NCBI GenBank assembly: GCA_027064085.1
Contig: JAMOQH010000182.1
Coordinates: forward strand, 38,849-73,696
Direction of reading: 5' to 3'
Length of the DNA: 34,848 nt
DNA from: a bacterium
GTDB lineage: Bacteria; UBP6; JAFGXH01
In this document: piece by piece, positions 20,260 to 28,240 of the stretch
Numbering within the stretch: the first letter of the stretch is position 1
Layout of the letters: every line of letters begins with the position of its first letter
Translations under genes and position numbers: made by a program
Notes under the pieces: model-generated
The model's database searches: none
What the model was told of the DNA's origin: nothing
Seen by the model: only the letters and a program-made list of their open reading frames with translations

Positions 20260-20739
20260 ATGAATATAATTTTATGGATATTAACAACTGTTTTGCTTTT
20301 GCTATCTTTCTTTAAAGATAAAAAGAAAACTGTTATAGCATTAAAAAAAGCTAGTAAAAAGATGTTGAATATGAGTACATTATTCTTTTTTGTAATGGCA
20401 TTGTTTTCTTTAGCAATAGCTTTTCTTCCTCCAGAGTTGTTACATAACTATATAGGTAAAGACTCAGGATTAAAAGGAGTTTTTATTGCATTGGGTTTTG
20501 GTTCTATTTCTGTAATGCCAGGGTTTGTTGCCTTTCCACTAGCAGCAACATTAAAAATGCAAGGTATTCCTTATTATGTAATAGGAGCTTTCACTATATC
20601 TTTAATGACTGTTGGTTTTGTAACTTTCCCATTAGAAAAGAAATTTTTAGGGGCTAGAGTTGCAGTTATTAGAAATATTTTATCTTTAGTTGTAACTATT
20701 ATTGCTGCAATAATTATAAAAATAGTATTTGGAGAATAA
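20260..20739 (+). CDS. Half-size permease, first of a pair (permease PF03773-like, tentative)
   Basis: Multi-TM; motif YIGKDSGLKGVFIALGFGSISVMPGFVAFPLAATL. Start uncertain (ORF extends to 20224). Confidence 0.6.
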   Translation: MNIILWILTTVLLLLSFFKDKKKTVIALKKASKKMLNMSTLFFFVMALFSLAIAFLPPELLHNYIGKDSGLKGVFIALGFGSISVMPGFVAFPLAATLKMQGIPYYVIGAFTISLMTVGFVTFPLEKKFLGARVAVIRNILSLVVTIIAAIIIKIVFGE

Positions 20740-20740
20740 C

Positions 20741-21322
20741 ATGAAGGAAGTTTCTCAAAATAGTAAGAATGAACAATCAATTTATTCCAGTTCTAAGAAA
20801 AAAAGAAAAAAGAAATATATATTAATATTATTTATTATCTTTTTTTTAGGATTTATAATTTACTCTTATCTTAATAATTTTCAAGAAGGTCAAAAAACAG
20901 GAAAGATATTTTTTCATACCCTATATGAAATGCTTAAAATTTTACCATTTGCATTTATTCTAATTGGATTATTTGAAGTTTGGGTAAAAAAAGAAACAGT
21001 AATTAAACATTTGGGAGATAATAGTGGCTTAAAAGGATATTTCTGGGTATTAATCTTAGCGAGTTTCACTGTTGGAGGACTTTTTACAGCTTTTCCTCTT
21101 GCCGAATCCTTAAGGAAAAAGGGGGCTTCTCTAAAAGTAATATTTGCATATTTAGGTTTTGCAGGTATAGTTAGAATACCAATGACAATTTTTGAAATCA
21201 GTTTCTTAGGGCTTCCTTTTACAGTAACAAGACTTAGCATAACTATTCCATTGTTTTTATTAATTGGTGTTTTTATAGGCAGTATCTTAAACAAAAAGGA
21301 TTTTCATTTTAATCAAGGGTAG
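20741..21322 (+). CDS. Half-size permease, second of a pair (permease PF03773-like, tentative)
   Basis: Multi-TM; paralogous motif HLGDNSGLKGYFWVLILASFTVGGLFTAFPLAESL; start codon 1 bp after the stop of the first half. Confidence 0.6.
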   Translation: MKEVSQNSKNEQSIYSSSKKKRKKKYILILFIIFFLGFIIYSYLNNFQEGQKTGKIFFHTLYEMLKILPFAFILIGLFEVWVKKETVIKHLGDNSGLKGYFWVLILASFTVGGLFTAFPLAESLRKKGASLKVIFAYLGFAGIVRIPMTIFEISFLGLPFTVTRLSITIPLFLLIGVFIGSILNKKDFHFNQG

Positions 21323-21324
21323 AT

Positions 21325-21522
21325 TTAATACAAATTTTTATCAATTTTTCCATCGGGTAGCATATTATCAGGATGATAAATACCATGTTCTTCTTTATAA
21401 TATCTAACACAATTATTCCAATTATTTTTACAATAATCATTAACCCAGTGTTTATCTAGTTTCCCTTCCTGAGTAAAATAATTAATAGGGCAAACATAAA
21501 ACCACTTACATTCAGTTTTCAT
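21325..21522 (-). CDS. Short 4-Cys protein (family often labelled uracil-DNA glycosylase-associated)
   Basis: 65 aa: CKWFYVCPINYF...YCKNNWNNCVRYYKEEHGIYHPDNMLPDGKID; conserved-looking CxxxxxC and CxxxxxxC. Confidence 0.55.
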   Translation of the reverse strand: MKTECKWFYVCPINYFTQEGKLDKHWVNDYCKNNWNNCVRYYKEEHGIYHPDNMLPDGKIDKNLY

Positions 21523-21536
21523 TTTTATTACCTCTT

Positions 21537-22475
21537 TTACTTATTAACTAGCTGATAAAAAGTTCCTCTATCTTGCTTAATTGCTTCAATTTTATTATTT
21601 TTCTCCAATACTCCTAAATATTTATTTATTTCATTAATGTGTAATCCTAATAAATTATGTAAATCATTTAATGTTGCAGGTCTTCTTGAAATCATATTTA
21701 GTATTTTATTTTCTATATCATCATTATATGAAGAAATATTAACCCTCTCAGGAGGATTTGCAATTATTTCGATATTGGCTAAATTCCATAATTTAACAAC
21801 TTCATGTAGTTCAGTTTTGGTTAATGCTTTTAAATTTGAAATAACTCCCGGTCTATCTAATGTATTTAATTGTATTTTATCAGGCTTTATTCTTAAAATC
21901 GCATCTTTAATTAATAAAAGCTCTTTCTTACTATCATTATAATCTTTTAATAAAAATATTTCTAACCAAATTTGCCCCTTATATTCATTTCTCAAACTAA
22001 CTAATCCTTTGATATAAGTTTCTAAATTTAATTTTTTAATAGGTCTATCAATTTTCCTAAAAATCTTATCACTTCCTGCATCTAAAGATGGCAATATTAC
22101 ATCAACATCTAATATTTCCTTTCTTAAGGCATCATCATATAGTAAGGTTCCATTTGTTAATAAGGCTAATTTTACATTTCTATAATTATTTTTTATATAT
22201 TTTATTATCTTTCCTATGTATATATTTAGAGTTGGTTCTCCACTTCCAGAAAATGTAATATAATCTAATTTAGGAGAATTTTTCATAAAATCAGTTAATT
22301 CTTCAATAATTTCATCAAATTTAATATATTCTTCTCTTTGTATTGTTAAATTTGTAGTTTTACCTACTTCACAATATACACAATTTAAAGAACATACTTT
22401 TTTAGGAACTAAATCAATCCCTAAAGAAACCCCTAATCTTCTAGAAGGAACAGGACCAAAAAGATATTTATACAT
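21537..22475 (-). CDS. Radical SAM protein with C-terminal HTH-like region
   Basis: FGPVPSRRLGVSLGIDLVPKKVCSLNCVYCEVGKT (CxxxCxxC), FSGSGEPTLN; start trimmed to ATG with GGAGGG RBS. Confidence 0.88.
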   Translation of the reverse strand: MYKYLFGPVPSRRLGVSLGIDLVPKKVCSLNCVYCEVGKTTNLTIQREEYIKFDEIIEELTDFMKNSPKLDYITFSGSGEPTLNIYIGKIIKYIKNNYRNVKLALLTNGTLLYDDALRKEILDVDVILPSLDAGSDKIFRKIDRPIKKLNLETYIKGLVSLRNEYKGQIWLEIFLLKDYNDSKKELLLIKDAILRIKPDKIQLNTLDRPGVISNLKALTKTELHEVVKLWNLANIEIIANPPERVNISSYNDDIENKILNMISRRPATLNDLHNLLGLHINEINKYLGVLEKNNKIEAIKQDRGTFYQLVNK

Positions 22476-22648
22476 AACACCCTCCAATAAGTTTTTAACG
22501 ATACTACTAGAGCTTAATTTTTTCAAGGATTATTTTTATTATGAGAAATGGAAAATATATTGTTGTATATATTGTATGATAATAAAATTATAGATAAAAA
22601 TTTATATTTTATTAAAATTTGTTTTAAATAAACACATGAGGTATCAAA

Positions 22649-23401
22649 ATGAACAATAAATTATTATTTAGAAATAAATACAGAATTCCATCAACAAGAT
22701 TAATTGGTTGGGATTATTCGTCAGAAGGAATTTATTTTATAACGATAAATACCAAATATGGTATTAATTATTTTGGAAAAATAATTAATAAAAAAATGTA
22801 TTTAAATGATATTGGTAAAATTATAAAAAAATATTGGTACGAAATCCCAAATCATTTTTCAAATATAAAATTAGATGAATTCATAATAATGCCAGATCAT
22901 ATTCATGGAATTATAATAATCCGTAGAGACGATGGCACTGCCTCGTCTCTGAATAATAAAAAGAATATCAATATCAAAGATAATATTGAGAATAAAAAGA
23001 ATATCAATATCAAAGATAATATTGAGAATAAAAAGAATATCAATATCAAAGATAATATTGAGAATAAAAAGAATATTAATAATAAAGATAATATTAATAA
23101 TAAAGATATTAAAGATAATAAAGATATTAAAGATAATATCAATATCAAAGAGAATAATAATATTTATCAAAATATTAATATGAGACAAGGCAATGCCTTG
23201 TCTGTACGGGGGGTGGGTGGATCTATTTCTGCAATAATAGGATCATATAAATCAATTTGTACCAAAAAAATAAATAAATTTTATCCTAAAATTTATTTTA
23301 AATGGCATTCTAGATTTTATGATAGAATTATAAGAAATGAAAAAGAGCTATATAATGTAAGAAATTATATAATTAATAATCCCATTAATTATATAAAATA
23401 G
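22649..23401 (+). CDS. REP-associated tyrosine (HUH/Y1) transposase-like protein
   Basis: GWDYSSEGIYFITINTKY, MPDHIHGIIII (HUH), WHSRFYDRIIRNEKELYNVRNYIINNPINYI (Y1 region). ORF intact across an internal repeat insertion. Confidence 0.85.
   Translation: MNNKLLFRNKYRIPSTRLIGWDYSSEGIYFITINTKYGINYFGKIINKKMYLNDIGKIIKKYWYEIPNHFSNIKLDEFIIMPDHIHGIIIIRRDDGTASSLNNKKNINIKDNIENKKNINIKDNIENKKNINIKDNIENKKNINNKDNINNKDIKDNKDIKDNINIKENNNIYQNINMRQGNALSVRGVGGSISAIIGSYKSICTKKINKFYPKIYFKWHSRFYDRIIRNEKELYNVRNYIINNPINYIK
22925..22950. repeat. REP-like palindrome inside the transposase ORF (left)
   Basis: AGAGACGA-t-GGCA-c-TGCC-TCGTCTCT, 12-bp stem with one bulge. Confidence 0.8.
22955..23152. repeat. In-frame satellite (36-bp and 18-bp units)
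   Basis: AATAAAAAGAATATCAATATCAAAGATAATATTGAG three times exactly (22955-23062), a degenerate fourth copy, then AATAAAGATATTAAAGAT twice and a variant. Total 198 bp = 11 x 18. Confidence 0.9.
23183..23203. repeat. REP-like palindrome inside the transposase ORF (right)
   Basis: AGACAAGGCA-a-TGCCTTGTCT, 10-bp perfect arms. Confidence 0.85.
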
Positions 23402-23436
23402 ATTTGATATTAATGATTATTTTAAATTAAAAAATC

Positions 23437-23470
23437 AAAAAAGAAACAAGCAAAGCTTGATTACTTTTTT
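23437..23470. terminator. Bidirectional hairpin terminator
   Basis: AAAAAAG-aaa-CAAGC-aaa-GCTTG-atta-CTTTTTT between convergent genes. Confidence 0.6.
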
Positions 23471-23505
23471 CTCTGTAATAGACTTTTAAGGCTATGAAAG
23501 AGTAA

Positions 23506-23952
23506 TTATAACTTAAATCCTAAAGATTTTAGCTTTTTAATTAAAAGTTCTTTATTTTTAAACTTTCCAACATGCCTGAAAATTTCATTTCCATCTTTAT
23601 CATAAAAAATTTGAGTTGGAATAAGCCTCACATTTAACTCTTTAGAGGCATTTCTTTCTTTTCCTATATCTATAAAATAAGTTTTAAATTTAGGATAATC
23701 TTCTTTTATTTGCTGTAACATAAGAGCCATTTGCTTACAAGATTTACAACTATCACTTCCAACTTCAAACATTACCGCTTGATTTTTTCCTAATTCTTTC
23801 ATTGCAATATTAAATTTTGTTTGTTTTAATGCTTTTCCCGAATATTTTTTTAAGTTTTTAACTCCATTTTTCTTGTTTATTAATTTATTGTTATCAATTT
23901 TATTACAGCTAAAAATAATAAATAAACTTAATACTATAACTATAAACTTCAT
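23506..23952 (-). CDS. Thioredoxin-like lipoprotein
   Basis: Lipobox LFIIFSC; VGSDSCKSCKQMALML (CxxC); LIPTQIFYDKDGNEIFRHVG. Confidence 0.88.
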   Translation of the reverse strand: MKFIVIVLSLFIIFSCNKIDNNKLINKKNGVKNLKKYSGKALKQTKFNIAMKELGKNQAVMFEVGSDSCKSCKQMALMLQQIKEDYPKFKTYFIDIGKERNASKELNVRLIPTQIFYDKDGNEIFRHVGKFKNKELLIKKLKSLGFKL

Positions 23953-23962
23953 ATTACTCCTT

Positions 23963-24664
23963 TTAAAATTGTTTATATGCTTGCATAAAAAAGTATATTG
24001 CTATTAAAAATAATACAATACTAAACCCTTTATTAAGTATACTACTCAAAATTCCTAATTTTTTATTCTTTATTATTTTTTCTGTAAATCCCATAGAAAC
24101 ACCTGCTAATAATAATAATAATCCATGACCTATGGCAAAAGCAATAATCATAATATAGGAATAAGCATAATTTGACTCACTTGCAACCGCAATTATTGTT
24201 GCTAATGGAGCTGATGCACAAGGGGTACTAACTAAACCAAAAACTCCACCTATTAATAATGCCCCAAAAAGTTTAAATTTTATTAGTTTTTGCACGATTC
24301 CATCTTTACTTACACTTGGAAATATACCTAAACCATATAAACCAACTAAAATAGTTACTATTGATGCCATAATATAAACCCAAGCAGGAGCTATAGATAA
24401 TAATCCTCCAAATTTTGCAACAATAAAAGCCAAAATAGAAAAGCTAATAACTAAACCAATAACAAATAAAATAGAGAACAGATAAGTAAATTTAACTTTT
24501 TCTTTTTTCTTCATTCCATCACTTAGTTTTACTATAGAACCTATAAGTAAGGGTAGAGTTAAAATTGAACAAGGTGCAAGTGAGCTTATTGCTCCTACTA
24601 AAAAAGAGGCTAAAATAGCAAGCAAACCATGAGCATTTATAATATTTATTAAAGTATCTTCCAT
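23963..24664 (-). CDS. CcdA/DsbD-like thiol-disulfide transmembrane protein
   Basis: Multi-TM with GAISSLAPCSILTLPLLIGS and GLVSTPCASAPLATIIA Cys/Pro motifs. Confidence 0.85.
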   Translation of the reverse strand: MEDTLINIINAHGLLAILASFLVGAISSLAPCSILTLPLLIGSIVKLSDGMKKKEKVKFTYLFSILFVIGLVISFSILAFIVAKFGGLLSIAPAWVYIMASIVTILVGLYGLGIFPSVSKDGIVQKLIKFKLFGALLIGGVFGLVSTPCASAPLATIIAVASESNYAYSYIMIIAFAIGHGLLLLLAGVSMGFTEKIIKNKKLGILSSILNKGFSIVLFLIAIYFFMQAYKQF

Positions 24665-24912
24665 TACTTAATAACTCTCTGATTTATTATCTCTATAATT
24701 TGTGGAACTTTTAACAGTTTACCTGACGTAATAACTTCTCTATTTATAACAAAAGAAGGTGTTGAAGTTACACCATATTTCATGATTTCATCTAATTCTT
24801 CAACCTTTTCAATTTCTATACCCTTTAAACCAGATTTTTTAATAGCTTTTTCTGTATTTTTATACAAAGCCTTACAACTAGCACAGCCCATTCCCAAAAT
24901 TTGAATTTTCAT
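24664..24912 (-). CDS. Small thioredoxin-fold protein (redox-active disulfide protein 2-like)
   Basis: MKIQILGMGCASCKALYKNTEKA...GVTSTPSFVIN. Confidence 0.88.
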   Translation of the reverse strand: MKIQILGMGCASCKALYKNTEKAIKKSGLKGIEIEKVEELDEIMKYGVTSTPSFVINREVITSGKLLKVPQIIEIINQRVIK

Positions 24913-24920
24913 ATTTACTC

Positions 24921-25904
24921 CTAAATTAAAAAATTAAATAAATAGCCAATAGCAATTATTCCAATTCCTACTATTGCAAAAAATATCATTATTAATTTTA
25001 TATGCATAACTCTTTTTAATATCATTGCTTCTGGAAGTGACAAGGCTGTTACGGCCATCATAAAAGATAGAGCAGTGCCTAATTCCATTCCTTTTTGTGT
25101 TAAAACTTCAACTAAGGGCATAATTCCAGCAGCATTTGAATACATCGGAATACCTAATATAACTGCAAATATAACAGAAAAGGGATTATTTTTACCAGCA
25201 TAGGTTGTAATAAATTCAATAGGAACATAGCCATGAATAAAACCACCTACTGCCACTCCAACAATAATATAAAGGTATATCTTTTTAAATAAATCATAGG
25301 TATATTCCCAAGATTCAGATAATCTTTCTTTAAATAATGGTGATGTTGCAAATATTTGTTCTTTTGTAGTACCATTATTATTTCCAGTATTATCTTTTCC
25401 CAATGGTTCAACTTTTATCAAAATATATTTTTCAGGGTCAACAAATTTTCCAATTAAAAATCCACCTATAATTGCAACAAACAATCCAAAAGCTATATAT
25501 ATTAATGTGATTTTCCAACCAAATAAAGCATAAAGCATTCCTATTGCTATTTCATTATTCATAGGAGCTGATATCAAAAAAGAAAATGTTACTCCTATAG
25601 GAATTCTTGCTTGTAAAAAACCTAAAAATAAAGGAATAGCTGAACAAGAACAAAAAGGTGTTATTATTCCAAATAGAGCAGCTAGAATATTCCCTAAAAA
25701 TTCAGATTTTCCAGATAAAAAATCTCTTACTTTGTCAGTATTAAAATAAGTCCTTAAAAATGTAACTATAAATATTATTGTTAATAATAAAAAAAATATT
25801 TTTACAGTATCGTATATAAAGAAGTTTAAAGCATCTGTTAATTTTTCTCCCTTTGTTAATTTAAGTACTTGATATATAAATTTATTAACTAAGTCTTGCC
25901 ACAT
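24921..25904 (-). CDS. Permease (PF03773/ArsP-like)
   Basis: TPFCSCSAIPLFLGFLQARIPIGVTFSFLISAPMNNEIA; multi-TM; divergent from arsR. Start trimmed to ATG with GGAG RBS. Confidence 0.82.
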   Translation of the reverse strand: MWQDLVNKFIYQVLKLTKGEKLTDALNFFIYDTVKIFFLLLTIIFIVTFLRTYFNTDKVRDFLSGKSEFLGNILAALFGIITPFCSCSAIPLFLGFLQARIPIGVTFSFLISAPMNNEIAIGMLYALFGWKITLIYIAFGLFVAIIGGFLIGKFVDPEKYILIKVEPLGKDNTGNNNGTTKEQIFATSPLFKERLSESWEYTYDLFKKIYLYIIVGVAVGGFIHGYVPIEFITTYAGKNNPFSVIFAVILGIPMYSNAAGIMPLVEVLTQKGMELGTALSFMMAVTALSLPEAMILKRVMHIKLIMIFFAIVGIGIIAIGYLFNFLI

Positions 25905-25927
25905 AACTATCTCCAAATAATCTCTTA

Positions 25928-25945
25928 CTCGCTTAAGCAATTATA
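25928..25945 (-). promoter_or_regulatory. ArsR operator overlapping the -10 of the permease promoter
   Basis: Minus strand TATAATTGCTTAAGCGAG; -35 TTGACT 16 bp upstream (25962-25967). Confidence 0.75.
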
Positions 25946-26065
25946 ATAACAATAGACTAAAAGTCAAGTTGTTTTTTGTGATTTTTCTGTGATTTTTTTG
26001 TGATTTATAATAATCGTATATTATGATTTTAATTAATTCCAACTTGACAATTTAATGTATAAAAA

Positions 26066-26083
26066 TATAATCGTTTAAGCGAG
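26066..26083 (+). promoter_or_regulatory. ArsR operator overlapping the -10 of the arsR promoter
   Basis: Plus strand TATAATCGTTTAAGCGAG; -35 TTGACA 16 bp upstream (26044-26049); 16/18 identical to the opposite site. Confidence 0.75.
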
Positions 26084-26103
26084 TTGTGTTTATAGGGAAA
26101 AAG

Positions 26104-26463
26104 ATGAAACAATTAACTAAATTTTTTAAGGCTTTGTCAGATGAAACAAGGTTACAAATTATTGCATTAATTTTATGGCAAAAAAAGCTTTGTGTTTGTG
26201 ATATAGAAAGGATTTTAAATTTAACACAATCAAAAGCTTCAAGGCATTTAAGATACTTGTTAAATTCTGGTATTTTAGAAGATGAAAGAGTAGGAGTATC
26301 TGTTTATTATTCATTTTCTAATAAGCTAACTGATTTTCAAAAAAAAATATTAAATAATTTAGAAAATTTATTTGAGAAAAGTGATTATATAGAGTTGAAA
26401 AGTGCTTTAAACAAATGGCTTGAGAATAAACAATGTAAAATAACAACTGGCTGTAAAATATAA
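26104..26463 (+). CDS. arsR: ArsR family metalloregulator
   Basis: KALSDETRLQIIALIL; KLCVCDIE CxC sensing motif in the HTH; LTQSKASRHLRYLLNSGIL. Confidence 0.92.
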   Translation: MKQLTKFFKALSDETRLQIIALILWQKKLCVCDIERILNLTQSKASRHLRYLLNSGILEDERVGVSVYYSFSNKLTDFQKKILNNLENLFEKSDYIELKSALNKWLENKQCKITTGCKI

Positions 26464-26471
26464 GGGATATT

Positions 26472-26909
26472 ATGAAAAAAAATATAATATTTATATGTAT
26501 ACATAATTCAGCAAGAAGTCAAATGGCTGAAGCCTATATGAAAATGTATTATGGAGATGAATTTAATTGTTATAGCGCAGGATTAGAACAAGGCAAGTTG
26601 AATCCCATTGTTATTGATGCAATGAAAGATGACAATATTGATATATCAACTAATAAATCAAAATTAGTTAATAAATTTTTGGATGGTAAAATCATTTTTG
26701 ATTATATTATTACTGTTTGTGATGAAAGTTCTGCTGAAAAATGTCCTTATTTTCCAGGAAAAGGTAAAAGAATACATATAGGATTTAAAGATCCAAGTAG
26801 TTTAATTGGTTCTTATAAAGAAAAGTTACAGGATACAATAAAAATACGAGATGAAATAAGAGAAAAAATAAAAAGCTTAAATTCGTATCTTAATTCTCAA
26901 ACTTTATAA
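26472..26909 (+). CDS. arsC: Low-molecular-weight-phosphatase-type arsenate reductase
   Basis: FICIHNSARSQMAEAYMK P-loop (CxxxxxR), DYIITVCDES..CPYFPG, HIGFKDPSS. Confidence 0.88.
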   Translation: MKKNIIFICIHNSARSQMAEAYMKMYYGDEFNCYSAGLEQGKLNPIVIDAMKDDNIDISTNKSKLVNKFLDGKIIFDYIITVCDESSAEKCPYFPGKGKRIHIGFKDPSSLIGSYKEKLQDTIKIRDEIREKIKSLNSYLNSQTL

Positions 26910-27189
26910 CTATATTTTGAGGGTTTCTTTTAAATAATACTATTGTATGCCCTAATACTTGCACTAATATAGCTCCAACTTTCTCCGATAAATCTTGAGC
27001 CATATCTTTCATTGTTACATCTTCTTCAAGTTCATTCACTTTAATTTTCATGTACTCATGAGCTTTTAAATAATCTGATATTGCTTTAATAGTATTTTCT
27101 GTAATCCCATTTTTACCAATATGAAAGGATACTTCAGTATGATGAGCCATTTTCTTAAGAAATAGTTTATTTTTCTTGTTTAATTCCAT
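26890..27189 (-). CDS. yhbY: YhbY-family RNA-binding (CRM domain) protein
   Basis: MELNKKNKLFLKKMAHHTEVSFHIGKNGITENTIKAISDYLKAHEYMKIKV; start trimmed to ATG with AGAGGA RBS. Confidence 0.85.
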   Translation of the reverse strand: MELNKKNKLFLKKMAHHTEVSFHIGKNGITENTIKAISDYLKAHEYMKIKVNELEEDVTMKDMAQDLSEKVGAILVQVLGHTIVLFKRNPQNIVIKFEN

Positions 27190-27224
27190 TTTGTCCTCTT
27201 GATTATGTAAATTTATATCAAAGC

Positions 27225-27249
27225 AAAAAAAAAGCCTCATTAAGAGGCT
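27225..27249 (-). terminator. Rho-independent terminator downstream of tRNA-fMet
   Basis: Minus strand AGCCTC-ttaat-GAGGCT followed by TTTTTTTTT. Confidence 0.85.
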
Positions 27250-27251
27250 GT

Positions 27252-27328
<77 letters not shown>

Positions 27329-27373
27329 AGAAGATATATACCTCATTTAAAGTATTAAGTCAAGGCTTTTTAT

Positions 27374-28240
27374 TTATCTTTTTGGGAAAAAGTTTATCAA
27401 AATTCCTTTTTCTTTATAATATTTCGCAAAATTCTCTGTTGGAGCTTCAACTTTTGTTATTCTTTTCAATACATTAACTACACTATTGTTAAAAAATACA
27501 TTTTCTGATTGTTTTAATGTTTTATATGTAAAACTCCCATCTTTATTTATATAAATTCTGATTCTGTATAAAAGTTTCTTTTTCGCATTATCATTCAAAA
27601 CTGGTGTTTTCCATTTAGATTTAATTTTAGTTGCGACTCTTCTTTCGTACAAACTACCCGCAAGTACTTTTGATGGGTCAGTTTCATTGCCATTTTCGAC
27701 ACCATTTTGTCCACCTTTTCGTTTTCCTAAATCTCCATTTTTATCACCTTTTTTATCATCAGGAAGTGCAGGGTTTACTTTTTTTAAAGAAGAAAATAAT
27801 AGCCTTCTTCTTTCTGCATCAGTTAATTCCTTTTCTCTTTTTTCTACTTTTTTATTATTTTTATGTTTCTTTTTACCTAATCCTACTATGTCTTTATTAA
27901 CAGTCTTTTTTTTAGTAACAATTTTCTTTTCACTTACCTTAGGAGTAACTTTTTTTACTTTTTTAGTGATTTTATCTGGTAAATATTTCTTTTTTTTAGT
28001 TCTTATTTTATCAGTTTTTGCATTATAAGAGTTTTGCCCATCTTTAACACCTTTTATTAATATTTTTGCTTTTATAAAGCTTGGTTTTTTATATACTCCA
28101 GTTTCTTTTTTATTAAATGAACTTAAGGCAATAATCACAATTAAATGTAAAGCAATAGTAAAAATAGAGCTAATCATTATATTTTTCTTTTCTAAATCAG
28201 GTAATTTTTTAAATTTTTCTATAATATTTACAGAACTCAT
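27374..28240 (-). CDS. TonB/TolA-like energy transducer
   Basis: Single N-terminal TM, Lys-rich middle, C-terminal YERRVATKIKSKWKTPV...YKTLKQSENVFFNNSVVNVLKR. Confidence 0.75.
   Translation of the reverse strand: MSSVNIIEKFKKLPDLEKKNIMISSIFTIALHLIVIIALSSFNKKETGVYKKPSFIKAKILIKGVKDGQNSYNAKTDKIRTKKKKYLPDKITKKVKKVTPKVSEKKIVTKKKTVNKDIVGLGKKKHKNNKKVEKREKELTDAERRRLLFSSLKKVNPALPDDKKGDKNGDLGKRKGGQNGVENGNETDPSKVLAGSLYERRVATKIKSKWKTPVLNDNAKKKLLYRIRIYINKDGSFTYKTLKQSENVFFNNSVVNVLKRITKVEAPTENFAKYYKEKGILINFFPKR

Noticed and set aside
22955-23062. Possible CRISPR array (regular 36-bp repeats)
   Set aside because: Units are directly abutting with no spacers, AT-only low complexity, and lie in frame within a transposase; no cas genes.
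22871-23188. Ile-rich minus-strand ORFs and plus-frame ORF 22986-23183
   Set aside because: Alternative frames of the 18/36-bp satellite in the transposase; no RBS or recognisable domain.
23506-26909. Genomic-island/phage defence interpretation of the ars region
   Set aside because: No integrase, att repeats, or nuclease/helicase effectors seen; genes fit metalloid/thiol redox functions.
27631-28028. Two overlapping F-rich plus-strand ORFs
   Set aside because: Antisense of the Lys-rich linker of the TonB-like protein.
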